Source of the DNA: Arthonia radiata
Taxonomy: Eukaryota > Ascomycota > Arthoniomycetes > Arthoniales > Arthoniaceae
Assembly: GCA_002989075.1 (NCBI GenBank)
Contig: PSQN01000006.1
Location: forward strand, 1,563,018 to 1,627,017
Length of the DNA stretch: 64,000 nucleotides
Reading direction: 5' to 3'
Shown: in pieces, positions 1-14,000 of the stretch
Position numbering within the stretch: the first letter of the stretch is position 1
How the letters are laid out: the number at the start of each line of letters is the position of its first letter
Translations under genes and position numbers: made by a program
Notes under the pieces: generated by a model
Database searches by the model: none
The model's input: only the letters and a program-made list of their open reading frames with translations
Told to the model about the DNA's origin: nothing

Positions 1-2
1 AC

Positions 3-420
3 TGTTGGAAATTAACCAACTAGCTGGTTAGCCAGAACCCTCAGTGGCCCGGAGTATTGGACAGGTCCTACCAGCTGTCCCAGCCTAGAATAGAACAAGC
101 CTTTTACCTAAAGGATCGGGCCTAGTAGCCCGGGCCTAGGACAAAAAGGAGCATTGCACGACCCGTCCTAGACAGCTGGCCCGTAGTCTAAGACAACACG
201 GGATAGACTGAGACTAACAGTTTTAGATAGACGGAATTACCGTCTTGTGCGGTAAGTTACGGGTTATCTGGCCCCTATCAAAAGAACAGATATCTAGTAA
301 GTCCTGCACGGGCCGCTAGACTTAGATATATAAGCTAGGATCCCTCTAGAGGATTCTAGCTAACAAGACAGACAACACAACAACAGCTTCTCTTTGTTAC
401 TGAGTATTGTACCTGTAACA
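3..420. mobile_element. LTR of a retrotransposon (solo or edge copy)
   Basis: A 418-bp segment opens with TGTTGGAAAT and closes with CCTGTAACA, the TG..CA inverted ends of an LTR. A TATA-like run lies near 326 and a CAACA-rich stretch follows it, which fits a promoter and R region read on the plus strand. No partner LTR is seen in the window, so it may be a solo LTR or the edge of an element continuing to the left or rightwards into 421-1950. A Copia-type origin is a guess from the TGTTGGAA start. Fossil; age not readable. Confidence 0.55.
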
Positions 421-1950
421 AGCCTAAGTATTGCACTAGTCCCAAGCTAGTCTCGTCTTCCTACTCTTTGTAGTAGTATCCTTCTTCTTCCCTGCACCCT
501 TTTTAACACTTTTTAAGTAATAAGTTTGTAGCTAATTTGGTGTTAAATTGCCTTCAATTCGCCTTTATAATCTCTACTATATCGGGTTTTAACTCTGTTA
601 ATAAACCCGCTGCTAAAGCGAGCTCTCTTAAAGCGCTAACTTGCCGCTTAACTTGTAGCATTAAGGACCCTAAAGCCGCTGTTAATCTTAAAGCTCTTCT
701 TTATAACGCCTGTAAGAAGAAAGCTTCTAAAGTTGCTTTACTAATTCTTAAATTATCTGCAGCTTCTTCTGTTTTACGCTCTTCTAAACTAGGTAGCGTG
801 TCTCTAACTCTTACGACTTCTTGTAAGTCTTCTATTTCTTATTGCTTTATTTTAGTCTAACTATTAGTATTCTAGCTCGTTAAAAGCGTTACGTCCGTAA
901 AGATAACTCTAACGATAACGAGATCGTCCGTTCTCTCTATTACCGCGGTACTGCTTATAAGCCCGAGTCGCCTACAAAGTCTCGCCGGTCTACCTCCTCG
1001 AATCCCGCTTTTTACGCCGTATCTGCGTTAATCTAGCCTTAGCTAGAGGCTTACGTTCTAGTATACTGCTGTTGCATAAAGGCCTTATTTAGCGACATAG
1101 CTGTACGTAGTAGTCCTTCCGCGAACTCCGATTTTAAGCATTATATAAACTAAACCTGCGAGTAACCTAAAAGGTAGTACGTTAAGTATACTCGCTGTAC
1201 TAGTGTTAGAAGGTTAGAAGATAAGTATAAGATAGTAAGTCTAATACCCTTCCGTCTTAGATACTAATTAACTCTATATTAATATATACTAGGTTCCCGC
1301 TCGATAGAAACGTGCCTACAACCTTCTTATACGCGCTAACTTCTTCTTAACCTCTAGCAAGGACGTCTGAGATAACAAAGAGTCTTTCTGCAACAACTAT
1401 TTTACTCTGCTTTGCGCTTTTTGCGTTTAGCTGTAGGCCTAGTAGCGCGGTCTAGGTACTAAGTCGGTCGAGTAGGCCGATACTAACGATTTTAAGTGTA
1501 TTAAGGCGCTACGCTAAAGCTTCGATTCTAGTATAGGGTTGTACGACCCTTAGCCGCCTACGAATAAGACTTCTTACGAGCTAGCTATAGTAGATCTAGT
1601 TAATTAAATTTAGAACCGCGTTAATAGTAGTCGCAGCTAGGTTAAACAGTATTATATCGCCGATCTATACTAACTTCGATACTAGTTTAGGTAGTCTTTT
1701 TATAGTTTTCTGCCTTTTATTTAGCTAAGGTTTAGTCTATATAAGTAGTTTTCCTTAGCTTATTAGAATTGTTCTATATTTTCTTCCTATACAAGTCTTA
1801 TTTTAGCTTTTCTATAGCTTAAGCTTTATAATTATATATAAATAGTCTTAAAGTTTAATACTATACTAATTCTATGTTCTAAACTATACTCAAGGTATTC
1901 CGCCTTCTATTCGGCGTTATATTGTAGACTAATTACGTAGGCTTGTAGCT
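421..1950. other. RIP-degraded repeat DNA, unresolved
   Basis: About 1.5 kb of A+T-rich, TpA-rich DNA between the left-edge LTR and the chromodomain end of the first Gypsy fossil. Short open stretches exist on both strands (for example 537-860 plus), but none gives a protein I recognise. It could be interior sequence of the element that owns the LTR, or a further nested remnant. No host gene is supported here. Confidence 0.5.
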
Positions 1951-4900
1951 CTTTCTTATTTACGTTGCCTAGTTTGTCTTAGACGCTTACCTCTCGGCTC
2001 AGCGTCTTTACGCTTCTTAAATTTCTTAAGAGCGTTAGAGTCTTTAAGATGTGCTCGCGGCTCTATTATATTATTTACCTCCAACTACCTCTGCTACTTA
2101 GTTCAATATTAGTCTTTATTCTTAATCTTAAAGTAGATCGCCTTAATAAGCTATTCTTTACTACTATCGACTTCGACTAGACTAGACGGTTCTATACCGG
2201 GCTAACGGCAATATAGCTCTAGTAAGAATACATAGAAGATAGAGTAGATGCAATAGGAGTTTAATAGTGCTAGCTAGTAAGCTTATTTACCTACTTTCTT
2301 AAGGATCCTAAATAGTTCTAAGCTTCGATCGTTAAGCTTCTTTATTAGTCTCTTTGTCTTAAGGTTCTTTAACGATAGTAGTACTAAGTTACCTACTATA
2401 TAGTATTTTGGTATATACTTAGTGTTGTACTATTCTATCTACAGACACTAAGCTTTCTCTAGCTGCTACTTTATTTTTTGTTAGCGGAGAAGGCGTTCTT
2501 CTATATACTTAACTGCTATAGAATATTCTAATCTAGGCTGCCTCTCTTCTTAACGGAAGATGTCCTTACCGACAGAAAGGTTGTTTGGCTTAACTACGGT
2601 GTAGTACCGATTCGGCGGCGGTACGCCGTCTAGTATATCTGTAACGCGACCGAACGCGCATTCAATTAGCAAAATTTTTGTTAATAAATAAACTTTTAAA
2701 TTGTACGCAAAAGCAGCTTCTTTTAGATACTTATACTAGTTATCTTAATTCTAAGAGATATAGATACGTAGGTAGTTTTTAAGCTTCTGGTTTTGGCGCT
2801 CGGTTTGGTTATCAGTTTAAGGGTAAAACGCTGTACTCAACCTTTATTTTACGGCCAAATACTGGCAGAAGGTGCTCCAATATAAGCTAGTAAACATAAA
2901 TTCTCTGTCAGATAAAAGGCTTCTCAAGAATCCTAACGTTTTTACCTAGTGTTTATAAAGTACTTCCGCTAGCTCTATAGCATCTATAGTTTTACTAACT
3001 AAAATATAGGTTATAAACTTAGAGAAGCGGTCTACGACTATAAAAATTAAATTAACAATGTCTCCGTTCTTTAAAAGAACTATCGGTAGTTTAACAATAA
3101 AGTCTAAAAATAGGTCCTTAAAGAGGCTAATCGGAACCGACATCGCTGCTATTTTGCTGTATAGCTTATACCTCTTTACGGCTGTTCGTTAGTATATATT
3201 ATATTTAGCAATAAAGTTTTTAATATACGTTGTTATCTTTTTCTACGTATATTTGTGTCTTAGAATTTTAAGGGTCTTCTTAATCTTAAAGTAGTTAGTA
3301 AGCTTATTATTATAATTTCTGCTTATAATTTTAAGCTTTAACGCAGAATATTCTAATATCTAGATTTTGCTACCTTAGTACAACAATCTATAGCTATCGA
3401 CTAACTATTCTGTGTGCTTTAGAGACTCGGAGTTTGAGTCGGGCTCTATCGGAGTATCTAAGTCGATTTGACTCGCACGACGCTTTCTTGTACCGACTTA
3501 ACAGCGATTTGTTACCGTTTTATTACTCTGCTAATCTTTAGTCTTAGCCAATAATTTTAACTCTAATACTTTCTGCTTTATAAAGACGTCCCTCTACTGA
3601 GCTTCGAGGATTAAGGTCGCAAGACTCCGAGAAGTATTATTGTAAGCTGTTTCGAGAGCGGTAGCTGCAACTACCTTAACTCGTAATACGAGAGCTATCG
3701 GAAAAGACTCTGTATTAGCAGAGAAAGACGGACGCGTTTCTCGCTTCTAGGCGTTCTGCATAAGGTCTGTATCTAACTTTAATCTACCTCCGATTTAAGC
3801 TACAGTCGCGTTTAGAGTTTTAGGTCGGTAGTTAAACCGCTAACAGTATTCAAACTAATTTTTAAGTAATATAATTAAGGCAGCAATTATACCTTCTTCT
3901 AGGCTAGAAGGCTCTTTCCTAGCACTAGATAAAGTAGCACCTCTCCTAAGCTTCTGCTATAGGCTCGGTAACATTTTGTTAGCGTTGTCTTTCTTTGCTC
4001 TACGCAAATTCTCGTAATCTAGACGGCGCGACGGCGCGTCTACTAAGTTCTTACTACTTATACGGTATAGTATTTTAAAGTTAAATACTAACAGGTCTTC
4101 TATCTAGTACGCCTGTTGGCGAGACAATACTTTTATTGTTATAAAATACTACAGATTATTGTAGTCTGTTACGACCTTTACTAAGTGCTATGTATTAATA
4201 AGATAATAGCGCTAGTACTTAAAGCTAGTCTATATTGCTATAAGCTCTTTGTTATAGGTATTATATCTTAGCTTAGCGTCTACAAATTTTTTTAAAAAGA
4301 ACGCTACCGGATGTAGATGTGTGTCTGCCTTATTATTAGTACTAGTCTAGGCGGTGTCCGCTATATCTAGTATAGACAAGTCTAAGTTAATATTTAACGG
4401 CAATAGTAATCGGCTATCTCCTCTTAGCTAAAGTAAGATACCTACTATTATAAAGTCTAATGCGTTAGTTATTAAAACGATCGATAGTACCGGATTAAAG
4501 TACGTTAGTACTAGTATATTTATAAAGGCTTGCTTTAGCGCTTTAAAAGCTTTTTGTTGGGCTTTGCTCTAGACAAACTTAACGTCTTTTGTTAGTACGT
4601 TTATTGGCGCTACGATGCGGCTAAATCTATAGATAAATCGCCGGTAAAAGTTTGCGAATCCTAGGAAGGACAGAATCTGCTTTGCGGTAGTAGAGACTAG
4701 CCATTCGGCTATAGTCTATACTCTTTTTAGGTCTATTTCGATACTATCGACTTTTACAGTAAACCCTAGGAAAGAAACCTTGGTAGTGTAAAATTGATAC
4801 TTAAACAGCTTTATAAATAAACCCTATTTATAGAGCCTTCGTAGAACTTCTTTAATATAGTCTTTATAGCTTTCCTTATCTTTAGAGAAAATTAAGATAT

Positions 4901-7460
4901 TGTTTATATAAACGATATACACAGTATCAATAAGATTGCCTATAGCTTTATAGATATATATCTGGAACGTAGCAGGGACGTTTGCTAGTCTAAAAGGTAT
5001 TACTAGGTATTTATAGTGCCTGTATCGGGTACAAAACGCTGTTTTCTACTTATTCCCTTTATAAATATAGATACGGTAATAGGCATCGTAAAGATTAAGC
5101 TTTGTAAACACCTTTGAGCCTTATAGACGATTAAGAATCTTAGAGACTAGTAGTAATGCGTAGCGATTCTTTACAGTTATATTGTTTAAACCGTGGTAGT
5201 TAACATATAGTCTCAACGATCTGTCTGCCTTGAGCATAAATAGGACCGAAGCACCCGCCGGACTAGTAAAGGGTTGTATCTACCCTTTCTTAATTATAGC
5301 ATTTAGATACTTTCAAAGCGTCTTTAGCTTATCCTACAATATAGGGTAAATTAGCTTATACGGAGGTTCTGTACTATTCTTAAGCTTAATCTTATAAGTA
5401 TACTTACTAAGCGGCGTAAGCTTACTCGACAGTTCTTTAGAAAAGATATTTTTATATTTAGCGTACTAAGGAGGAAGCTTATCTCGCTTCTCTACTTTCT
5501 TAGGCTCGCTATTCGGAGTCCGGTCTAGCGGCGAACTAACGTCTAATAAGACCGCTATTTAATATTTATAACGTCTATCTGCTTCTATCTATAGAATCGT
5601 AGAGTAGCACTATTCGTCTCTTTATAAATATACTAAAATTACGTCTTTATTAACGATCTCAATAGATTTAGCTCCTACTACCCGTTCTTCGGGCGCAGAG
5701 AGGTTTCCCCAAGCGATTGTTCTTATCGCCTAGCTAATCTAAAGCTTAACTTGCTCAAGCTATAGGTATCCTAAGACGAGGCTATATTCTATAAAGTTAG
5801 TCGAATATAGATAGAGTTAGCAATACCGTTTCTCCTTATATACGTCTCTTATAGTTATATTTACGTTATACGCGCTATAGAGCTGTAGCTTATTTTTATT
5901 AAGAAACTTAGTATACGGGAGCTTTACTCTATACAATTTTTACTATCCTCTTTTAAGTACAATACGATAATTAATAAGGTTAATCTCTGTATTAGAATCT
6001 ATTAGCGCGAGAACCTCTTGCGGCGACCTGTCTAGCTGTACCGAGACTTTAATTCGTTCTCGCCGTTAATCGATAGTTTTAAGCTTTAGAGACGCGAGGC
6101 TTACCCTTAGGGTCTATCGTTTCTCTACCTAACTGGCGTCGAATTGATACCGATTTAGAGTATAGTGCATTTAGTAGTATAATACCCTTTCTAATTGTAC
6201 GTAAAGTAGGTAATGTTTGCCTTACTGTAGGTCGACCCTAGTTGCCTCTATACGGTAGAGCTATTGTCTCTTTATTAGACCGGCAAGTTGCCTCGTCCTC
6301 GGTATAAACCGCCTCGTCCGCGGCCCAACTCCTGTAGAGATGCTCTAGCGTTATAACCGCTACAGTTTATATTCGATCCGCTACCGAAGCGATCTCGGTT
6401 TATATTAGTGTTGCGGGCGTTCTGCGATATACTACGATTAATATTTATATATTAATAAACTTTCTTTAGAAGCTCGTTCGTGTCTTTAAGCAGATTCTCT
6501 AAGAGACTTTGCTTAATTAGCTTCGCCTTAATTTATGAAGGTAAGCGCGTGTAGTAGAATGCGGCCCGATTCGGGTCCGGTATCTTGCTACCTAGCAACT
6601 TAGTTTCTTTGTTCTGTAGAAAGCTTAGAAAGTTCTTGAGCTTCTGCGTCGAACTCTATATCGACATAAAGAACTTTTTTGCGTTAGCTGTAGTAGCCGT
6701 AGCTAAATTAACGATGTATTCTATTACCTATCCTTTAAAGTACGCTTATACGTAGAGCGACGTCTTCTCTTTGTTCTCTTCAGCGTAAGTTCGCTACCTA
6801 TCCGCTAGGTCTCTAGGGAGTCTCTAAACGTACTAGGTAATAATACGAACGTTGTCGAGGTCCGATACGTTGGCTATCTAAAATCTTTTCTTAATGGTTT
6901 AAGTCTATTAAGTGTCTATAGAGTCTATAGCTCTCTTAAGCTTAGACGCCTCTTTCTTAAGAAGCTCGTTAATCTAGCTTTAAAGGCTTAAATCGCCCTG
7001 TAGCCGCTTGCTACCAGCCCCCGAATTGTAGGCGGACTAGAGCTCAACTTCGAGCATTCGCTTTTTAAGCTTAAGCTTCTTAATAGTATACTGCTGCTAC
7101 TATGCTAGTAGTTCTTGTCTTAGCTTTTATATCTTAACGCTTAATAAGGCGCTAAAGAGGGATTCTTCGCGGTTAAAGCCTTAATAGGCTCCTTCGTCGT
7201 TGTTATTGTTTTAGTTTAGACTATCGTCCTTCTTAGTTCGCGATCTGCTCGGCGTCTGTTTACCGGCTTATAAGCCCTCTTGCTTATTGTAATCGCTAAA
7301 TCTTATATAAGGGTTCTAGTCTTCTTCGACGTTGGCTATATTTTGCTACGCTCTATATTCTGCTTGTGTAGCGGATATAAAGCGACTACCGTTGCGTGCT
7401 TAGTTCCTTGCTTGTTCTCTTCGAATACGGTACTTGCTAGCATCGGCCATCAATTAATTT
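1950..7460 (-). mobile_element. Ty3/Gypsy chromovirus fossil 1
   Basis: A degraded LTR retrotransposon on the minus strand. Reading leftwards, the recognisable parts are gag with a coiled-coil N-terminal half (about 7,450-6,500) and a zinc-knuckle region near 6,150-6,250, reverse transcriptase (about 5,350-4,700), RNase H (about 4,600-4,000), integrase (about 3,450-2,200; the core is clearest near 2,950-3,140) and a chromodomain-like end near 2,000-2,170. Flanking LTRs could not be identified, so the ends are approximate. It is thoroughly broken, with dozens of interruptions, and is the more decayed of the two Gypsy copies. RIP rather than time probably caused most of the decay, so no age is given. 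Confidence 0.8.
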
Positions 7461-7599
7461 TAATATTATTTATTTTAACGTGTATACGGAGTCTCGGCTA
7501 TACTCGATTATGCCGGGTTGACCTCTAAGCGACGTCGATAAGGTACCTGACTGCCGGCCGCCCCCCTCGTAGATTTAAAATAATTAGGATATAATCTAG

Positions 7600-10567
7600 G
7601 TGTAGAGCAGGGAGCAGTTAGGTAGCAAAAAGGGCCTAGATAGGCCCTACTGGTGTTCAAGCTAATTATTGAGGAGACCAGAAAGGAATGCGTCTACTAG
7701 AGGGAAGATATTCTCTAAGGATTGCAGCCTTCCTAAATAGGCAATATTCTGTCCTAATTCGCTATCGGAACGTTTATACATTACAACTAACCTGTCGTAT
7801 ACTAATTTTCTTTATAGCTTTCTCTCGTTAGAGAACCTCTACTTTTAGTAGCGGTCTCTATAGAGGTACATAAAATAGCTTAATTACCTCTAGGCAAGCG
7901 ATATCTATATCGCTAAATTGTTTCTAAATACGTTGTAAAGAACTTAAAAATCGCCTACTTCGGCTAATATGTTGTCTCTATAGGAGATATCGAGTTAGTA
8001 GGATATTTATCGCTATTTAGAAGGCTCAAGCTTATAATAAATATCGCTCTAAGAACGGCGCGATAGCCGCCTTGTACTCTAGAACTGTTAATAAGTTAGA
8101 TTAAAACCCTCCTGTAATCGACGCTGTAGCGATACGTTAGCTCCTATAAAATTAACGTAGAAGCTCTAATGCTACCTACTGTAACTAAACAGGTAAAGTG
8201 TAGTCTCCTACCGATATAACCGTTGAAGTAAATAGTTAGCGAGCGATAACCGGGCGCAAGCCTTAAAGACGCTATAGTACGAGAGCCGCTTTAGTTACTT
8301 TTACTGCTACATTAGTAACGTGCTTATTAAAATAGAGCGCTGAGTCGAATATAACTTCTAAGAGCTTTATATCTCTAGTAGGTTAAATCTCTTAATCCTT
8401 AAATATAAGACACTAACTATCTACTTTGTCGCGGTACCGCGTATAGTAGCAGAATTACGTCTTCTTAGTCTTAAATATTACGCTACTGTTTACTTCCTAT
8501 TTATAAAGGATTAGCAGTAAATTAGCTTTAATTTAGGCTCTATTGTCTATTACACAGTCTCCTACTATTCAAGCTGTATAATTATTAACGTAAATAAAGG
8601 AGTCTTTCCCCTATACGTCGTATTGTACTAAATCAGTATTAAAGAATAAAAACAATATAGACGATAAAGACGACCTTTACGGCAGCCCAGCCTAATATAG
8701 TAAGACTTTAAGTAATTTATATCCGTTAACAAGTACAGATACTTGTCTATTAGAGCAAAAGTTATTAATCCAGCGTATAAGCTGCTCTAGTATCTACTAA
8801 CTGCGTAGTCATACAAGAAGAGTAGCTTTTAAGACCCTATTAAAGGTACTCTTGTTGTTAAATATAATTATTAAAAGTACTTTCTTCTGTCGCTATATTA
8901 TATAGATACTTTCTTAAAAGTATGTTAATACTTAAACAGTAGAGCGTTGTTTACGGCTACTAAAATGTATAGCGGATAGCAACGAGTGCTTCTTAACTAA
9001 GAAAGAGATACGTTTAGTAACTAAGTACTCTAATGCTTTCCCTAGTATAGCGAATAACGAAATTAGGCGATACGCTTTAAACGCTGTATAGTTAGACTTA
9101 CCTTGCTTCTTAAGAAAGACAATTTTTGCTGCTTTCTACGACTCTAGTAGCTTCGCTTAGGCCAGGCTATTCTTAAAGAGGCGGCAGACGTAGAGACCGA
9201 GCGGCTCCTATATCTTTTACTATACTAACGCAGGCAGCTCGTTAAGACTTAGAGCTTTATTAGGACTATAGATAAAAACAGCCCTACGGATCTTATTGTT
9301 ACTAAAAGGAGTGTCGAAGAGTTACTAAAAAACTAGCTGTTGCTGTCTCTCCGTCGTGTCTAGTACTTATAAAAAGAATACTAAGACTAGTTTGTTGGCA
9401 ATCGATACGTTATTAGTATAGAGTGTTTTATCTACTTAAATTGCTGGTACTAATATAAACGCGCTTAACTTTACTAAATTAAGATATTGTAAGGCTCTTT
9501 AAATATTATTAGTATCGTTAAGAAAGAATAACTAGTAGTCTTTCTTCCTAGCCTTAACTGTTTTTAACTACTTATATAGGGTCTCTCTTGCTACTAGGTT
9601 TAGATATTGAAACTTAGTACTCTAGCGGCGAGTAGAGCGTACTGCGTTTCATTTACGACGGTAATTATTTTGTAGTACCGTAAGGTCGGCCGACTACTAA
9701 CGTTTTATGTACAGCGAAGGCTTGTATCTAGAGTAGTATAAATTTAGAGCTTTTTAAACTACCTTTACTAGTCTTGCTTCTTAAAAATCGATTATTAGAT
9801 CTATTGTACGCTCAACGCTTTAGTACTAAACTTCTTCTAAAATATAGGCATTAATTTTAGCTTAGAGGGCCTATCTAAAGTTATATCTTTAAGCTTATAC
9901 CGTTATAAGCGCTTTAATCGTAAAGACTATCTAAACTAGTAGATAATCCGATCTATAGTTGTCGAAGAGAGTTAAGCATTGGATAACTTCCTCGGCGAGC
10001 TAAGCTAACGCAAAAACAAGGTTAATTGTAGACGACCTGAGAGCCTTCTCGAAAGTAATAGTCCCTATCGGGAGCAAGGAACAGAGATTCTGCGATCTAA
10101 TAAGCTTATACAGTGCGTTAGCTTCGTCTTAAAGGCCTTGTTCTGTAGCTTTAGAGCTACCCTAAAGTAGATTGTATCGGTTAAAGTCTCTAGTAACGAG
10201 TATATTGAGCGTAATATATTGTTTCTTAGTTTTTATAATTGCGTTAATAATTAGTTATAGAGATTTCTTAAGAATTTCTTGTTCTTCTGCTTATAGCTTA
10301 ATAAACAGAATATAAACTAAAAATAAGAGCATAACTTATGTCGGTAAGTATAACGTAGCAGCTACTATATTTATAAACTTAATTACTACTAGTATTGTCT
10401 TAAGTAACTTATTTATCTATAAGCCCGCTCGATAGCAATCTAACTATAAATTAGCGGTAGATTGCGCTTAAAAGCAACCTATAGGAAGGAACTATGCTTA
10501 GTATAACGATACTGCTAGTAGAGTTATTAGGCTCTAATCTACTATATAAAACGAGTACGGCTCTTAT
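7600..10567 (-). mobile_element. Tad1-like LINE, 3' portion (endonuclease and reverse transcriptase)
   Basis: Minus-strand non-LTR retrotransposon. An endonuclease/exonuclease/phosphatase C-terminal block resembling the STIDLVFA motif of Tad1 ORF2 is readable near 9,950-10,200. A reverse-transcriptase box of the GLPQGSPLSPILF type lies near 8,610-8,700, followed by a degraded Y-x-D-D-like box near 8,560 and a Tad-like alpha-helical region near 8,250. Stops and frame breaks are frequent, as expected from RIP. The 3' end is unclear; a short hairpin (GGGCCTAGATAGGCCC) at about 7,638 lies close to it. The right end is artificial: the second Gypsy element is inserted at 10,568, and the LINE resumes at 17,911. 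Confidence 0.75.
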
Positions 10568-11039
10568 TGTAACGCCGATCGCTGGGAGGACCGAACTAAG
10601 GCTCACTTGCCTTGTGTGCTTGTCGACCTTGGTAGTGGGTGTCTCGTGTGCTAGAGACTGAAAGACAGGAGAGGCGAGACAGATTACAGAGGGTAAGAGG
10701 GGCTTAACTAAAGTAAATAGAAGGTGAAGCACGTTACTTAAATATAGTTAAGAAACTTGTATTCAGATATTAAGTTAATAGACTAAAGTCTATCTTAAGG
10801 TTAGTTATTAGTTTAGCTATATAATCTAAGGTACATAGGGAAGTTCCTCTATGTCCGTTAATCTCGATAATGCCTATATCGGGTTTATAGGGAACGTAGG
10901 CTCTTATAGCCGTCTTGTCCAATAATGCTTACGGCGGGTTTATAGGCTTAGTCGGGAATAATGCTGGTAGGGCTAAGATAACTGGCAGTAGTTAATACTT
11001 GAGTGCACGCTAGGCCGTCTAGGGCTGGTACCCGTAACA
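10568..11039 (-). repeat. 3' LTR of Gypsy fossil 2
   Basis: 472-bp long terminal repeat with TGTAACG..CCGTAACA ends, paired with 17,439-17,910. I count about 39 differences between the two copies (about 92% identity), and all are transitions. Being the left-hand copy of a minus-strand element, it is the 3' LTR. Confidence 0.93.
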
Positions 11040-14000
11040 CAATTCCCCCTCTTTTAATTAAATTGTTCTCGATTGACCCTTAGCTTTTTAAACACCTATA
11101 AGTTGCGTTTCGTCCCTCCTTTCGTAACTGATCTATAAGTCGCTATACCTCGTATAAAGTCCGTTACTGCGGGTCCTAATAAAAAGTATAGCTAATACCT
11201 ATTAATTAAAGCCTGCGGTATTAAGATACCTCCTTGTTTCTAATGTATGTCGACTAGGGAAAGATGTGTAGTTTAGTCTGGGAAGGCGACGTGTTTAGTG
11301 TATACTCGAGATAGAAAGAGTTGTAATTTACGGGTGTCGATAGCAGATAGTATGCCTTTTTAGTGTCCTTTTGTAGTAACTAGAACTAACTTAATTGTAG
11401 CGCGTTCGGTTTATTCTCAATATTCCTCTCAGTCGGCTGCCCTTCAGCGCGCAAAGAGCCAATTGCGTGCGTCAAAGGCTCAGGCAGCAGCGTTAGTTGC
11501 GGCTGTGCAGCGTAACCGATCTAAGGTCCGGAAGTTGAAAGAGGAGGTTAAGAAGACTCGTACGCGGATAGCAGCGAAGTTAGCTCGGGATAAGTTATTA
11601 GAGCAAGAAGAATTTACTGCGTCGATAGCTGGTAATAATATATTTAAATGTCCGAGCGGGTTATCCGTTAACTTTCGGAGTAATCCCTACTCGGTGTTGG
11701 GTAGTAGTCCTGTAACATAGTGAGCTGGTTCGTTCGAAGGTAACCTGAGTGCCGGCGAGGTACACTAGGTAGTAGATTAGGGTGTTAGTGCTGCTACGAC
11801 CGATTAATATTCTGGTCCCAATATCGTCGAATAGTGTCTTTATAGTTGGTCAGGTTTCGTTCCGGTTCCCATTAATTTTCGTGTTCGGGATATCCTTTCT
11901 ACTTTATGAGATACTGTCGTTTGCCTCGGTATTGTCTATAAGCTCGAATTGCTTCGACTTCATACTCGGGTTCTTAATTGTCAGAAAGGATTTCTGGGTT
12001 AGGTCGTTCTGCTTCTCGGGAGTAGGCTAGTTTTAACAGCGCTACGTAAAATACAGGATGTATTCTTATTGTCTTCGGGAGTTTGAGTTTAAATGTTATA
12101 GGTCCTAATTGCTGTAAGATTTTAAACGGTCCTGTCTTAGTGTAGTCGAGTTTTTTGCTTAGTCTGATAGTTTTTAAGTTTCTTATAAGCAAGTAAGCTC
12201 TTCTCCCCTCTTTTATGCTTGTGTTTAGGGTTGTTCTTAACTTGTTATACTACTTTCTTGTTCGTTCGTTAATAAACTCGCTGTTAGACTTTAACTGCTG
12301 GTGCAGGTGTTTTATGTTTGTAGCTATTCGTGTAGCTAATTCGTTTTCTGTGGTATTTTGTAGTTGTCTTCCCTAAAGAGGGTGATAGCCATATAAGGCG
12401 TAGAACGGAGTTGTCTTGGTTGTATCGTTCTTTGTATCGTTGTGCGCTGCTTGCGCTACTAGTAGTAACTGTACCCAGTCGTTCTGCTGGTAGTTAATAT
12501 ATGCCCGGAGATACTGTTCCAGTGTTTAATTTATTTGTTCTGTCTGTCCGTCTGTTTGTGGATAGAATGATGTTAACATTTTTTGTTTTGTTCCTAGTTG
12601 TTGTATTAGGGATGTCTAAAACCGTAAGACGAATTTCCGGTCTCTGTCTAAGACAATTCTTTGGGGTTGATCATAGTTTGCTAAGATAATCCGAAGGAAG
12701 GTATATACCAACTGTTCTAAGTTACTAGCTTCCTTGTAAGGTACGAAGTACGCGTACTTTGTTAGTTTGTCGCATATAACCAGGATAGCGTCGTAAGCTA
12801 CTCCTATAAATAGATCCTTGGAAGTTGGTAACTTAGTAATAAAGTCTAGTAAGACTGTGTGCTATAGTCTCTCGGGTGTCTCCAGTAGTTGTAGTTCACC
12901 GTATAGTAAATGCCTCGGGTGCTTAGTTCTTACGCATATATCGCATTCTCGGATGTAATTCTCGACGTGGTGTCGGATCCTCGGGATGTAGTAGGTTCTC
13001 GTAATCTTTTCTATAGTATTGTCGATGCCTTTATATCCTTTAGTTGGGTTATCGTGGAAGTTACTAATAATGTTCCGGATTAGATTCCTTGGGACGTAGA
13101 TTTTGCCTTAGAATTCGTAATATCCCTTGTTGTTCTTAGTTAATCCTGGGTGTCGTTTCTCGTTTTCTTGGTAAGTTTCAGGGTCGTTCAGGATGTCTGG
13201 GATTCGGCTGTCTGGTTCAATAACAAACTCGGTTGTTATAGCCAATTGATTGTATCTGATCTCGTTATTGTGTTCTCGGAATATTGCATGCTCGACGTGT
13301 TCCTTGTTATTAAGGTAATCCGGTCGTCGGCTCAGAGCGTCGGCCCTATCGTTTTCGGAACCCTTCTTGTAGGTGATAATAAAGTCGTATAGAGCTATAG
13401 TTTCTAACTATCTAACTTATCTGCGGTTAAGTTTCTTTGTTGTCGTAAAATAAGTCAGGTTTTTGTGGTCTATGTATACTATAATCGTATAGTTTGCTCC
13501 TTCCAGGTAAGCTCGCTATATCTCGAATGCTGCTATAATGGCTAAAAGCTCTTTGTCGTAAATGTCGTAGTTCTGTTCTGTGGGTAACATTTTCCTTGAG
13601 TAGAAAGCTACTGGTCTAAGCTTTCCTTCTTTGTTGTTTTAACTTATATATACTCCAATTATATAGTCTGACGCGTCTGTTTCTATAATAATCGGCAGGT
13701 TAGAGTCAAATATTGCCAGTACAGGCCCGATCTTAAAAGCTTCTTTAAGTTCTTTAAATACTAATTGTTCTTTTTGCGTCTAGGAGAATTCTGTCGATTG
13801 TTTCGTCTGTTAAGACAGCGGTGCTGTAATTCGGCCAAAGTTAGATATCTATCGCCTGTAGTAGTTAGCAAAACTAAGAAACTGTTGTAATTGTTTCACA
13901 TTCTTTGGTATAGGCCAGGTTAGAACGGATTAGATCTTCGAATCTTCTATTTAGAGACCGTGCTCAGTAATTATAAATCCAAGAAATTCAACGGATTGTT

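Noticed and set aside
537-860. Plus-strand 107-codon frame near the left edge
   Set aside because: Lys/Ser/Leu-rich peptide in degraded repeat DNA with no recognisable domain; not supported as a gene.
11463-11720. Plus-strand basic coiled-coil-like frame inside Gypsy fossil 2
   Set aside because: Lies opposite the element's coding strand; treated as chance.
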